Below the pieces are notes generated by a model, which did no database searches, was not told where the DNA came from, and saw nothing but the letters and a program-made list of their open reading frames with translations. This document shows, in pieces, positions 41,030-50,013 of a stretch of 64,000 nt of DNA; position 1 is the first letter of the stretch, and the number at the start of each line of letters is the position of its first letter. The stretch lies in NCBI RefSeq assembly GCF_026191635.1, contig NZ_JAKRRW010000020.1, positions 43,017 to 107,016 on the forward strand. Direction: 5' to 3'. A program made the position numbers and the translations under genes. This stretch comes from Photobacterium obscurum. Lineage in GTDB: Bacteria > Pseudomonadota > Gammaproteobacteria > Enterobacterales > Vibrionaceae.

Positions 41030-41157
41030 GAACAACACTGGCCAGGCGGTCAGGGCGTTATTCCTTTGGCGCGAAATTTATTGTTATCTTTAGGTAGTTC
41101 AGCGCGCCCAGTATAAGATATGACCAATGATGTATAAATAAGGGATTACCCAAAACC

Positions 41158-41619
41158 ATGACCCAACCACCACGGATTGATGATTTAGACCGCGACATCC
41201 TGAACGCCCTGATGAATGATGCCCGGATCCCTTACGCGGAAATGGCCAAACGGTTCAATGTCAGCCCCGCGACAGTACATGTCCGGGTAGAAAAAATGCG
41301 GGCAGCCGAAATTATTACCGGAACCGAAGTGGTCGTGAATCCCAAGTTGCTCGGCTACGACGTCTGCTGTTTTATCGGTATCAACCTCAATGCCGCCAGG
41401 GACTACCACTCGGCACTGGCCAAGCTCAATGAGCTCGATGAAGTGGTCGAGGCCTATTACACCACTGGGGCCTATAATATTTTTGTGAAGCTGATGTGTA
41501 AGTCGATTGAAGAATTGCAGTATGTACTGATCGATAAGCTGCAGGCGATTGATGAGGTGCAATCCACCGAAACACTGATTTCGCTGCAAAACCCGATCAG
41601 CCGAAATGTCCGGCCCTAA
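41158..41619 (+). CDS. asnC: transcriptional regulator AsnC
   Basis: Lrp/AsnC-family regulator of 153 residues that in E. coli activates asparagine synthetase asnA. It follows E. coli AsnC closely: IDDLDRDILNALMNDARIPYAEMAKRF with the winged helix-turn-helix (FNVSPATVHVRVEKM), LGYDVCCFIGINL, EAYYTTGAYNIFVKLMC and STETLISLQNPI in the ligand-binding RAM domain. No asnA lies next to it here, unlike in E. coli, where asnC and asnA are divergent. Confidence 0.9.
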   Translation: MTQPPRIDDLDRDILNALMNDARIPYAEMAKRFNVSPATVHVRVEKMRAAEIITGTEVVVNPKLLGYDVCCFIGINLNAARDYHSALAKLNELDEVVEAYYTTGAYNIFVKLMCKSIEELQYVLIDKLQAIDEVQSTETLISLQNPISRNVRP

Positions 41620-41649
41620 AGAAAGAGGCGAGAATAACTTTCTCGCCTC
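41620..41649 (-). terminator. two-way terminator between asnC and hemB
   Basis: Stem GAGGCGAGA / TCTCGCCTC with a 7-nt loop; on the reverse strand it is followed by TTTCTTTA, favouring hemB. Confidence 0.75.
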
Positions 41650-41673
41650 CACCGTTAATCAATCATCGCTTGA

Positions 41674-42723
41674 TTATTCTTCGCTGCTTTCGGCATCCGC
41701 CTGACGGGCAGCGGCTTCTTCAGCCAGCCACTCAGCAACGGGTTTGGCAAAATAAGTCAGGATACCGTCGGCACCAGCACGCTTGAAGCACAGCAGGGAC
41801 TCCATCACGGTTTCACGCTCCTTCAGCCAACCATTCTGGATCGCCGCCATATGCATCGCGTACTCACCCGAAACCTGATAGGCAAAGGTCGGAACCTGAA
41901 GCTCGGTCTTCACCCGACGTACCACATCAAGGTATGGCATCCCCGGCTTCACCATCACCATATCCGCCCCTTCGTTGACGTCCATCGCCACTTCGTGCAG
42001 CGCTTCGTCGCTGTTAGCCGGATCCATCTGATAGGTTTTCTTGTCTCCACCTTTCAGGTTACCTGCCGAACCGACGGCATCACGGAAAGGGCCGTAGTAG
42101 TTCGAGGCATATTTTGCTGAATAAGCCATGATCTGAGTATGAATATAACCGGCCTCTTCCAGTGCTTCACGAATAGCACCAATACGACCGTCCATCATGT
42201 CTGACGGCGCCACGACATCGGCACCAGCCTCGGCATGCGACAACGCCTGCTTGATCAGCACCTCGGTGGTCACGTCATTCATCACATAACCGGTTTCATC
42301 AATGATGCCGTCCTGACCATGGATGGTAAACGGGTCAAGCGCGACATCGGTGATCACTCCCATCTGCGGTACATGCTCTTTCAGCAGGCGAACAGCACGC
42401 TGTACCAGACCTTCCGGGTTATATGCCTCGGCAGCACAGGTACTCTTGAAGTCCTGCGAGATCACCGGGAACAGAGCAATCGCTGGCACACCAAGTTTGG
42501 CCAGGTACTCCGCTTCCTGCAGCATCAGGTCAATAGACAGACGTTCGACACCCGGCATCGACTCAACCGTTTCGCGGCGGTTTTTACCCATCAGGATAAA
42601 CATCGGGTAGATCAGATCATTCACGGAGATCTGGTTTTCAGCCATTAAACGACGGCTGAAGTCATGCTTGCGCATGCGACGCATACGGCGGGCCGGAAAT
42701 GCGCCCTGGATAGATACAGACAC
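41674..42723 (-). CDS. hemB: delta-aminolevulinic acid dehydratase (porphobilinogen synthase)
   Basis: Condenses two aminolevulinates into porphobilinogen, the second heme step. It has 349 residues. The Schiff-base Lys residues lie in IMAYSAKYAS and MVKPGMPYLD. The metal-site segment reads DVALDPFTIHGQDG: the cysteines of the zinc enzyme (DxCxC...C) are absent, as in the Mg-type Pseudomonas enzyme. The GTG at 42723 is the start (AAGGAG 7 bases upstream); it gives MSVSIQGAFPARRMRRMRKHDFSR (in part). It follows tatD by about 52 bases. Confidence 0.96.
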   Translation of the reverse strand: MSVSIQGAFPARRMRRMRKHDFSRRLMAENQISVNDLIYPMFILMGKNRRETVESMPGVERLSIDLMLQEAEYLAKLGVPAIALFPVISQDFKSTCAAEAYNPEGLVQRAVRLLKEHVPQMGVITDVALDPFTIHGQDGIIDETGYVMNDVTTEVLIKQALSHAEAGADVVAPSDMMDGRIGAIREALEEAGYIHTQIMAYSAKYASNYYGPFRDAVGSAGNLKGGDKKTYQMDPANSDEALHEVAMDVNEGADMVMVKPGMPYLDVVRRVKTELQVPTFAYQVSGEYAMHMAAIQNGWLKERETVMESLLCFKRAGADGILTYFAKPVAEWLAEEAAARQADAESSEE

Positions 42724-42775
42724 TGCATACTCCTTGTATGGGTGGGTTCACTTTTTCCTGATGATACCACTCTCG

Positions 42776-43570
42776 TCAGGCGACGGGAGATCCGATTGCA
42801 AAAAATGCCTGAGTTGTAATATAGGAATTAGCTATCACATCAGCGGCTTCCTGTTCCCGGCACTGGGCAATCACCGAGGCAATGTGCGGCAGGAACTTAG
42901 GTTCATTACGGCTGGATTTCGGCTTCGGCCGGTAGTCACGCGGCAATAAGTAAGGACAATCCGTTTCAATCATCAACCGGTGATCCGGGATATGACGGAC
43001 AATCTCACGAAGTTCGGTGCCACGGCGTTCATCACACACCCAGCCGGTAATACCGATATGCAAATCCAACGCCAGGCACTCTTTCAGCTCGGCCTCGGTA
43101 CCGGTGAAACAGTGCAGCACCGCTGCCGGTAATTGGTCGCGCCACGGTTTCAGGATCGCCAGGAAACGTTCATGGGCATCACGACAGTGCATGAATACCG
43201 GCATATTCAATTCGGCGGCCAGTGCCAGCTGTGCCTCAAATACAGCTTCCTGCTGTGGCCGTGGCGAGAAGTCACGATTAAAATCCAACCCGCACTCCCC
43301 GATCGCAACCACCTCCGGCTCGGCTGCCAACAGGCGGATGGCCGGCAAGGTCAGATCAGAGACAGACTTGGCATCGTGCGGGTGTACCCCGGCGGTGCTA
43401 TAACAATACTGTGGCCACTGGCGCGCCATGGCCTGCGCCTGCTGACTCTCTTCAATACTGGTACCGGTCAGGATCAGCCCCTGCACCCCGGCTTCTTTCG
43501 CTCGCGCGATGACCTCATCACGATCCTTGTCAAAGCGGCTGTTGGTCAAATTGACCCCGATATCTATCAT
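42776..43570 (-). CDS. tatD: TatD family metal-dependent DNase
   Basis: Mg-dependent 3'-5' exonuclease/DNase of 264 residues, part of the tat gene group but not needed for protein export. Motifs: DIGVNLTNSRFDKDRDEV at the start, STAGVHPHDAKSV, AIGECGLDFNRDFS, PVFMHCRDAHERF, LHCFTGT and ETDCPYLLPRDYRPKPKSS (parts), all containing metal-ligand His, Glu and Asp. It is separated from tatC by a strong terminator, unlike the simple tatABCD operon of E. coli. Confidence 0.95.
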   Translation of the reverse strand: MIDIGVNLTNSRFDKDRDEVIARAKEAGVQGLILTGTSIEESQQAQAMARQWPQYCYSTAGVHPHDAKSVSDLTLPAIRLLAAEPEVVAIGECGLDFNRDFSPRPQQEAVFEAQLALAAELNMPVFMHCRDAHERFLAILKPWRDQLPAAVLHCFTGTEAELKECLALDLHIGITGWVCDERRGTELREIVRHIPDHRLMIETDCPYLLPRDYRPKPKSSRNEPKFLPHIASVIAQCREQEAADVIANSYITTQAFFAIGSPVA

Positions 43571-43602
43571 TCAAAAATCCGTATCAATAGGTTGTTGGTT
43601 AT

Positions 43603-43626
43603 AAAAAAACCGGCCTCTGGCCGGTT
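43603..43626 (-). terminator. terminator between tatC and tatD
   Basis: Stem AACCGGCC / GGCCGGTT with loop AGA followed by T7 on the reverse strand. It closes the rmuC-to-tatC unit. Confidence 0.9.
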
Positions 43627-43645
43627 CTTTTTTCACTGACGTTGC

Positions 43646-44401
43646 TTATTGCTCGTCATGCTCAGCTGTCTCGTCTTCCTCTTCGCGGATATAGAACCGC
43701 GCGAAGAACAGACCGACCTCAAACAGCAAGCACATAGGCACAGCCAGCAGCGTCTGCGAAATGATGTCCGGCGGTGTCAGCATCATACCCACCACAAAGG
43801 CCGCCACAATAATGTATGGCCGCTTCTGCTTCAGGCTTTGCGGATCCGTTGCGCCAGTCCAGCACAGCAGAATAATCGCAACCGGGATCTCAAACGCGAT
43901 ACCGAAGGCCATAAACAGTGCCAGCACAAAATCGAGATAACTGGCAATATCTGTTGCTACCTGTACCCCTTCCGGTGCAATGCTGGTAAAAAAGCCAAAT
44001 ACCAACGGGAAGACCACAAAGTAAGCAAAGGATACACCGGCGTAAAACAGCAGTGAGCTGGAGAACAGCAACGGCATGATCAGCTTACGCTCATGCTTGT
44101 ACAGACCCGGCGCAATAAAGCCCCATACCTGATACAAGATCATGGGTACAGCAACAAACACCGAGGTAACCAAAGTGAGTTTTATTGGTGTAAAGAAAGG
44201 CGATGCCACATCCGTTGCAATCATCGTCGCCCCATCTGGCAGACGTTCTACCAGCGGTGCCGACAAGAAGGCATAGATGTCATTAGCAAACCAAACCAGA
44301 CCAAGAAAAACCACTATTACACTCAAAATTGAACGCAGCAGCCGATTACGCAGCTCTACCAAATGGCTGAATAATGGTTGCGTTTCTTCGACTGTAGACA
44401 T
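43646..44401 (-). CDS. tatC: Sec-independent translocase subunit TatC
   Basis: Twin-arginine signal receptor of the Tat export system. It has 251 residues and six membrane segments. Family features: N-terminal QPLFSHLVELRNRLLRSI, FFTPIKLTLVTSVFVAVPMILYQVWGFIAPGLY (parts), and the conserved Phe/Glu of the signal-binding site. C-terminal tail is acidic (EEEDETAEHDEQ). It is the last gene of the tatABC group. Confidence 0.97.
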   Translation of the reverse strand: MSTVEETQPLFSHLVELRNRLLRSILSVIVVFLGLVWFANDIYAFLSAPLVERLPDGATMIATDVASPFFTPIKLTLVTSVFVAVPMILYQVWGFIAPGLYKHERKLIMPLLFSSSLLFYAGVSFAYFVVFPLVFGFFTSIAPEGVQVATDIASYLDFVLALFMAFGIAFEIPVAIILLCWTGATDPQSLKQKRPYIIVAAFVVGMMLTPPDIISQTLLAVPMCLLFEVGLFFARFYIREEEDETAEHDEQ

Positions 44402-44412
44402 AGTGATGTAAT

Positions 44413-44751
44413 TTAATCCTGCTTTTGAGAAGTCGTTGCTGAGGTGTGCTCGTTTTTCTCAGCATAGGGACGCTGCACCTCTGAGGCGGCCTGTTTCAGC
44501 TCTTCCACAGAATCACGCAGTTCAGGTGATAAATCCTTCATCCCCATTTGCTCGGCCTTTTTCAGATTCTCCTGCAGCTCCTGAATTTTCAGCTCCTGCG
44601 ACAGTTCATCTTTGACCGAGTTAGCCATATTACGAGCAGCGCCCACCCAGCGCGACACCGAACGGATCGCGACAGGAAGGCGTTCCGGCCCCAGTACTAC
44701 CAATCCCACCACCGAGATCAGTATTAACTCCCAGAACCCGATATCAAACAC
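44413..44751 (-). CDS. tatB: Sec-independent translocase subunit TatB
   Basis: A 112-residue subunit with a single N-terminal membrane helix (MFDIGFWELILISVVGLVVLGP) containing the TatB-typical Glu at position 8, then an amphipathic helix (RLPVAIRSVSRWVGAARNMA) and a hydrophilic tail. It partners TatC in substrate binding. It starts 3 bases after the tatA stop. Confidence 0.95.
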   Translation of the reverse strand: MFDIGFWELILISVVGLVVLGPERLPVAIRSVSRWVGAARNMANSVKDELSQELKIQELQENLKKAEQMGMKDLSPELRDSVEELKQAASEVQRPYAEKNEHTSATTSQKQD

Positions 44752-44754
44752 GCG

Positions 44755-45003
44755 TTAAACCTGCTCTTTGTCTTTCTGGCTCTTTTGAGCCTGCTCGCCT
44801 TGCTGGTCATCAGCAAGTTTCTTTTGCTCGAAATCCGCGTCTGCATCTTTCTTAGCGGCCGGTTCATCTTCACCGATGGCTTTCTTGAAGCCCTTCACAG
44901 CAGAACCCAGATCGCCGCCTAGCGAGCGAAGCTTCTTGGTTCCGAACAGAAGCACAATGATCAGTGCAATGATAAGCAGTTGCCAGATACTAATACCACC
45001 CAT
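44755..45003 (-). CDS. tatA: Sec-independent translocase subunit TatA
   Basis: An 82-residue pore-forming subunit: one membrane helix (MGGISIWQLLIIALIIVLLFG), the hinge FGTKKLRSLGGDLG and an amphipathic helix (GSAVKGFKKAIGED), then a highly charged tail. It multimerises to form the export channel. The gene follows ubiB by about 68 bases on the same strand. Confidence 0.96.
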   Translation of the reverse strand: MGGISIWQLLIIALIIVLLFGTKKLRSLGGDLGSAVKGFKKAIGEDEPAAKKDADADFEQKKLADDQQGEQAQKSQKDKEQV

Positions 45004-45071
45004 GCTTGTTTTACCTCAGCTAATTGTGGTTGATAACAAAAACGATATGTGTTGGCTGCATACTTTACCCG

Positions 45072-46709
45072 CTATTTGCGGCAAGCACGCCACCCAAGTA
45101 ACCAAAACGTGACCCCCGTAACGGCTGAGACCGCCGGATAAGTTTCAATATGATTACTAAAAAGTATGGCAGAACATACAACCAGGGTTGCACCAATGCC
45201 AAAATAGAACCTTGCCTGGCCCTGATAACGCCGACTATCCATGAAATTGTCGTAGAGTGTATCAATGCGCTGATTCAGTGCATTGCCCTGGCGCAAACTG
45301 TCATAAAGTAATTCCGGCAGTTCAGGCAGCTTTTCAGCCCAGAACGGTGCCCTACTTTTAACACCATCAATCACAGCCTGTGGTCCAACCTGACGTGACA
45401 TCCAGTCTTCCAGGAAAGGCTTCGCCGTATCCCACAAATCCAGCTGCGGGTAGAGCTGACGCCCCAACCCTTCTACATACAACAGGGTTTTCTGCAATAG
45501 TACCAGCTGCGGCTGCACTTCCATATGGAAGCGGCGCGCGGTATTAAACAGATTCAGCAACACGTGGCCAAAGGAAATCTCAGCCAACGGCTTTTCAAAA
45601 ATGGGTTCGCACACCGTACGGATGGCAAACTCAAAATCATCAACGTTGGTATCCTGCGGCACCCAGCCGGAATCGACATGCAACTCGGCAACTTTGCGGT
45701 AGTCGCGGTTGAAAAAGGCCAGTAGGTTTTCCGCCAGATAACGCTTGTCTTCGCGGTTCAGGGTGCCGACGATACCACAATCCAGCGCAATCCACTGCGG
45801 ATTTTCCGGATTCTCGCGGGCAACAAAAATATTCCCTGGGTGCATGTCGGCATGAAAGAAGCTATCACGGAATACCTGGGTAAAGAAGATATTCACCGCA
45901 TTTTCCGACAGCAGCTTCAGATCGGTGCCGTTCGCCACCAAGGCATCGACATCCGAAACCTGGATCCCGTAGATGCGCTCCATCACCAACAGTCGCTCAC
46001 TGCTGAGATCGGTGTAAACCTCTGGCACATACAGCATATCGCTGTCTTCAAAGTTGCGGCGCAGCTGAATACCGTTAGCGGCTTCACGCATCAGATTCAG
46101 CTCATCGAGCAGCGTTTTTTCGTATTCCCGGACCACTTCAACCGGACGCAAGCGACGGGCTTCAGGCAACACACGCGACAGGATCCGGGCCATCCGGTAC
46201 ATCAGTTTAATATCAGCCTGGATCACCGGCAGAATATCAGGCCGAATAACTTTCAGCACCACCTCGCGACCATCCGATTTCAGGGTCGCGGTATGGACCT
46301 GGGCTATGGATGCCGAGGCCAGCGGCGTCTCGTCAAAATCATCAAACCAGGTTTCCAGCGGACCACCGAGTGACTCCTCCATGTGCTGCTTGGCCAGTTT
46401 GCCGTCAAACGGAGCCACCTGATCTTGCAGCATCGCCAGCTGATCGGCGATATGCGGCGGAAACAGATCGCGACGGGTTGACATCATCTGGCCGAATTTA
46501 ATCCAGACAGGGCCAAGATCCTGCAGAGCCAGGCGCAAACGTTCGCCAAGCGGCTTGTCGGCATGCTGGTTCTTAACCCAAAACAGCGACTTTCGCGCTA
46601 TCTTTGGCACTTTCACCCGTGGATCATCAGGCAGAAAATCATCCAGCCCATAGCGCAGCTTAACGGTGGTAATTTGATACAGACGCTTAAATTCCGAAAA
46701 AGTAACCAT
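45072..46709 (-). CDS. ubiB: ubiquinone biosynthesis protein UbiB
   Basis: Membrane-anchored atypical kinase/ATPase of the ABC1/COQ8 family, needed for ubiquinone synthesis. It has 545 residues. The KxGQ motif is present (VWIKFGQMMSTRRDLFP in part), with the ATP-binding ASASIAQVHTA, catalytic DMHPGNIF and DCGIVG. Two membrane segments close the C-terminus (GIGATLVVCSAILF, VSAVTGVTFWLLG). It starts 4 bases after ubiJ. Confidence 0.96.
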   Translation of the reverse strand: MVTFSEFKRLYQITTVKLRYGLDDFLPDDPRVKVPKIARKSLFWVKNQHADKPLGERLRLALQDLGPVWIKFGQMMSTRRDLFPPHIADQLAMLQDQVAPFDGKLAKQHMEESLGGPLETWFDDFDETPLASASIAQVHTATLKSDGREVVLKVIRPDILPVIQADIKLMYRMARILSRVLPEARRLRPVEVVREYEKTLLDELNLMREAANGIQLRRNFEDSDMLYVPEVYTDLSSERLLVMERIYGIQVSDVDALVANGTDLKLLSENAVNIFFTQVFRDSFFHADMHPGNIFVARENPENPQWIALDCGIVGTLNREDKRYLAENLLAFFNRDYRKVAELHVDSGWVPQDTNVDDFEFAIRTVCEPIFEKPLAEISFGHVLLNLFNTARRFHMEVQPQLVLLQKTLLYVEGLGRQLYPQLDLWDTAKPFLEDWMSRQVGPQAVIDGVKSRAPFWAEKLPELPELLYDSLRQGNALNQRIDTLYDNFMDSRRYQGQARFYFGIGATLVVCSAILFSNHIETYPAVSAVTGVTFWLLGWRACRK

Positions 46710-46712
46710 GAT

Positions 46713-47318
46713 TTAAGACTGCCCTAACAGCTGGTTAAGGCGGGACTCAAAACGTGCCACATCCGATTTCAAATCATCAACCTGATCTGCAAAATAAGCA
46801 ATTTCCAACGCCTGTGGCGCGAGCTTCCACTCTTCGGTGATCACTTCCGCCAGATCGCGCTGACGACGATCAATGCCCTTACGCAGCATTCGCGCCCCGG
46901 TTTTGGCGCCGCTCACCAATGTATGGGCGGCAATATCACCGGTATATTGCGAGAGCTTTTCTTCGACATCCGGCTTGAGCCCGCTCAGCAGTGCAGAAAA
47001 CTGCTGAGCCAGCTGAATATCACCTTCGAGTGCCAGCTTATCGGCTTTGATCAGCTGGGTAAGGTTAGCCTGCTGCCGTAACTCCGGCAGGACGGTGAGG
47101 TTCAGTGCCAATTCGCAATCCACCTCACCTTCATATGCTGCCAGTACATCTATCTGCTGACTGAAGATAAAAATGAGCCTCTTGCCGAACTCATTGATGG
47201 TGACGCTAATCACCTTACCGCGCAAACGCCCAAGTCGACGCTGGCTTTCCGCGTCGCCTTTTAACAGGGTATTTAGCGAGGTTTCTACCGCGCCAGTCAC
47301 AAAAGCATCAAATGGCAT
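46713..47318 (-). CDS. ubiJ: ubiquinone biosynthesis accessory factor UbiJ (SCP2 domain)
   Basis: A 201-residue lipid-binding protein that organises the soluble Ubi complex. The N-terminal SCP2 domain (about 15-110) is followed by a helical C-terminus with YTGDIAAHTLVSG, KGIDRRQRDLAEVITEEW and LAPQALEIAYFADQVD. The ATG at 47318 gives MPFDAFVTGAVETSLNTLL, matching E. coli (MPFKPLVTAGIESLLNTFL); a 15-residue longer frame overlaps ubiE. Confidence 0.93.
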   Translation of the reverse strand: MPFDAFVTGAVETSLNTLLKGDAESQRRLGRLRGKVISVTINEFGKRLIFIFSQQIDVLAAYEGEVDCELALNLTVLPELRQQANLTQLIKADKLALEGDIQLAQQFSALLSGLKPDVEEKLSQYTGDIAAHTLVSGAKTGARMLRKGIDRRQRDLAEVITEEWKLAPQALEIAYFADQVDDLKSDVARFESRLNQLLGQS

Positions 47319-47325
47319 AATGTCC

Positions 47326-48081
47326 TCAGAACTTATAACCGCGGTGCAGGGCAACGATACCACCCGTCAAGTTGTAGTAGTTAGTCTGCTCAAAACCGGC
47401 ATCCTTCATCATGCCTTCCAGGGTATCCTGATCCGGGTGCATGCGAATGGATTCTGCCAGGTAGCGGTAGCTCTCAGCATCATTGGCGATCAGCTCACCC
47501 ATTTTTGGCAGCAAGTGGAAAGAATAGGCATCATAAACTTTCGACAGCGGCTCAAGCAGCGGCTTGGAAAACTCCAGTACCAGTAAACGGCCGCCCGGTT
47601 TCAGTACCCGATACATCGAGCGCAGTGCCTTGTTTTTGTCGGTTACGTTACGCAGACAGAAACTGATGGTAATACAGTCAAAATAATCATCCGGGAAAGG
47701 CAGCTCTTCGGCATTGGCCTGGACATAGCCGACATTACCCACAATGCCGATGTCGCGCAGCTTGCTGCGGCCCACTTTCAGCATCGAGTTGTTAATATCA
47801 GCCAGCACAACTTGGCCGTCATCCCCGACGATACGCGAGAACTTGGCAGTCAGGTCGCCAGTACCACCACCTAAGTCCAGCACACGGTGGCCACGGCGAA
47901 CACCACTGCAATCAATGGTAAAACGCTTCCATACTCGATGGATACCCATCGACATCATATCGTTCATGATGTCGTATTTCGCGGCTACGGAGTGAAATAC
48001 TTCCGCAACCAGATCCGCTTTTTCTTCCTTGGCTACAGTACGATAGCCAAAATGGGTCGTATCTTGTGTGGTGTCCGTCAT
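47326..48081 (-). CDS. ubiE: ubiquinone/menaquinone C-methyltransferase UbiE
   Basis: SAM-dependent C-methyltransferase shared by ubiquinone and menaquinone synthesis, 251 residues. It is nearly identical in layout to E. coli UbiE: TTHFGYRTVAKEEKADLV, FHSVAAKYDIMNDMMSMGIHRVWKR (parts), SAM motif VLDLGGGTGDLTAKF, and FCLRNVTDKNKALRSM. It heads the ubiE-ubiJ-ubiB-tatABC run, 73 bases after rmuC. Confidence 0.97.
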   Translation of the reverse strand: MTDTTQDTTHFGYRTVAKEEKADLVAEVFHSVAAKYDIMNDMMSMGIHRVWKRFTIDCSGVRRGHRVLDLGGGTGDLTAKFSRIVGDDGQVVLADINNSMLKVGRSKLRDIGIVGNVGYVQANAEELPFPDDYFDCITISFCLRNVTDKNKALRSMYRVLKPGGRLLVLEFSKPLLEPLSKVYDAYSFHLLPKMGELIANDAESYRYLAESIRMHPDQDTLEGMMKDAGFEQTNYYNLTGGIVALHRGYKF

Positions 48082-48154
48082 GCTATATCCGTCATGCTAT
48101 GTTTGTGTAAATAACCGGCTTAGTGTACTTGATGGTCGTGGTTTGCTCAAAGCA

Positions 48155-49705
48155 CTACGGCAAATCATTTGCTGCAGCAATGCCTGGCGGCAATTCAGGT
48201 GTATCATCTTCCGTATTTTCCTGCTGACCAGCCTGGGCCTGCTCGGCAAGGATCGGGCTAATATCACGCTTAACCTCGACGCCCAGCATCTTGAAGCTCT
48301 CGGCCTGGCGGATCACGTTGCCCCGCCCCGTTACCAGTTTGTTCATCGCCCCCTGGTAGCTGACTGTTGCCTTATCCAGCGATGCTCCAACCGCTTCCAT
48401 ATCAGCAACAAACAACCGCAGCTTGTCATAAAGCTTACCGGCCCGTTCGGCAATTTGCTTGGCATTCTGGTTCTGGCGCTCATTGCGCCATAGGTTATTG
48501 ATAGTACGCAGTGCCACCAGCAGGGTCGTCGGGCTGACCAACATGATATTCTGATCCATTGCATCGCGGATCAGGCTCGGGTCGGCTTCAATCGCCGCCT
48601 GAAAGGCCGGCTCCACCGGGATAAACATCAGCACGTAGTCCAGGCTGCGAATACCGTGCAGCTGATGATAGTCCTTGCGGCTCAGACCGCGAATATGACT
48701 ACGCACCGAAGCCGTATGCTCACTGAGCGCAAGCTCCTGCTCGGCAGTGGTCTCGGCATTGAAGAATCGCTCATAGGCGATCAGCGACATCTTGGCATCA
48801 ATCACCACCTCTTTGTCTTGCGGCAGGTGCACCACCACATCAGGCTGATAGCGCTTGCCGTCCTCATTTTCCAGGCTGATCTGGGTCTGATACTCATGGC
48901 CTTCCCGTAATCCGGACTCACTCAGTACCCGGGCCAGCACCACCTCGCCCCAGTTGCCCTGTGCCTTATTGTCCCCTTTAAGAGCCTGGGTCAGGTTCAC
49001 CGCCTCACGCGCCATCTGCTCATTGAGCTGCTTGAGGTTATTGATTTCATGCACCAATGTATGGCGCTCACGGGCTTCCTGGCTGAAGTTATCAGTCACC
49101 TGCTTCTTGAAGCCCTCCAGCTGCTCTTTTAACGGGCTGAGCAAATGTTCCAGGCTGAGCTTGTTCTGTTCGTCGACGGTACGTGTTTTTTGTTCGAACA
49201 ACCGGTTGGCCAGGCTTTCAAACTGTACCCGCAGCCGCTCCTCGGCATTCTCCAGCAAGGCAATCTTGTCATCGGCCGCCTTCTGCTCTTCAAAATGACG
49301 GGCTTCCTGCTCACGCAGATCCGCCTCGAGCCCGGCATTGGCCATCCGGGCATTTTCCAGCTGCTCGGTCAGGTACTGTTTCTCGTTTTTCAATGCCTCG
49401 AAATGGCGCATTTTCTCCAATGCGGCCGCCAGTCGGGCATGCATCTGGCGCAGCTCGGCCGTCAGGCGATCTCGCTCGACATCAAGTTCATCGAGATCCT
49501 GGTTTCGCTCTGCCAGCTGGGCCTGAAATTGTTGCTCGCGACTTTGAGCCAACCGCATCTCGGCCTCAGCCTGTTGGTTTAACAACTGCTCCTGATGCTG
49601 CCAACGGCCTTTCATCCACAATGCCGTGATCACACTGGCCACGGTAGCCCCAGATAAAGCGGCGATGACGGCCAGCCCGTTGCCGGAGAGCCATTCAGTT
49701 AACAT
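48155..49705 (-). CDS. rmuC: DNA recombination protein RmuC
   Basis: A 516-residue protein linked to limiting recombination at repeats. It has one N-terminal membrane segment (GLAVIAALSGATVASVITALWM), a long coiled coil (about 30-200) and a C-terminal RmuC nuclease-like domain (GNWGEVVLARVLSESGLREG, VVIDAKMSLIAYERFF, FIPVEPAFQAA). It is placed upstream of ubiE as in E. coli. Confidence 0.95.
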   Translation of the reverse strand: MLTEWLSGNGLAVIAALSGATVASVITALWMKGRWQHQEQLLNQQAEAEMRLAQSREQQFQAQLAERNQDLDELDVERDRLTAELRQMHARLAAALEKMRHFEALKNEKQYLTEQLENARMANAGLEADLREQEARHFEEQKAADDKIALLENAEERLRVQFESLANRLFEQKTRTVDEQNKLSLEHLLSPLKEQLEGFKKQVTDNFSQEARERHTLVHEINNLKQLNEQMAREAVNLTQALKGDNKAQGNWGEVVLARVLSESGLREGHEYQTQISLENEDGKRYQPDVVVHLPQDKEVVIDAKMSLIAYERFFNAETTAEQELALSEHTASVRSHIRGLSRKDYHQLHGIRSLDYVLMFIPVEPAFQAAIEADPSLIRDAMDQNIMLVSPTTLLVALRTINNLWRNERQNQNAKQIAERAGKLYDKLRLFVADMEAVGASLDKATVSYQGAMNKLVTGRGNVIRQAESFKMLGVEVKRDISPILAEQAQAGQQENTEDDTPELPPGIAAANDLP

Positions 49706-50013
49706 GATTTACAACCCTGAATATAGAAAGAGTGATGATTGCCAAACGGATCCGTTGTCGGTTTGGTATGCGCTAAAGGCTAAGTGGATACTGGATAAAT
49801 GTCCAGCCATTCTAAAGGCCTAACTGCGCCTTTAAAGTCGCGAACTACCTTCCATCATAATGATTGGGCTTGCTGTCACAGCCTGAGATGCGGTGATCTG
49901 GTCGGCCATTCGACAATCGCATAGACTGACGATCTAGAGCCTGTTGGCCCTAACTATGACGAATAACCCGTGCTGCTTCGCGAACCACAGGCAGCCCTGA
50001 TGATTATGGATGA
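49706..50013. other. divergent rmuC/DMT intergenic region
   Basis: A 308-base gap. It contains two small inverted repeats: TAAAGGC/GCCTTTA at 49813-49834, and CCAAAC/GTTTGG near 49743-49768 around an inner ACGGATCCGT. Neither has a T run. No RNA gene, operator or ORF could be supported. Confidence 0.5.

Noticed and set aside
49813..49834. Inverted repeat TAAAGGC/GCCTTTA before the DMT gene as a terminator
   Set aside because: No T run on either strand and no gene ends here.
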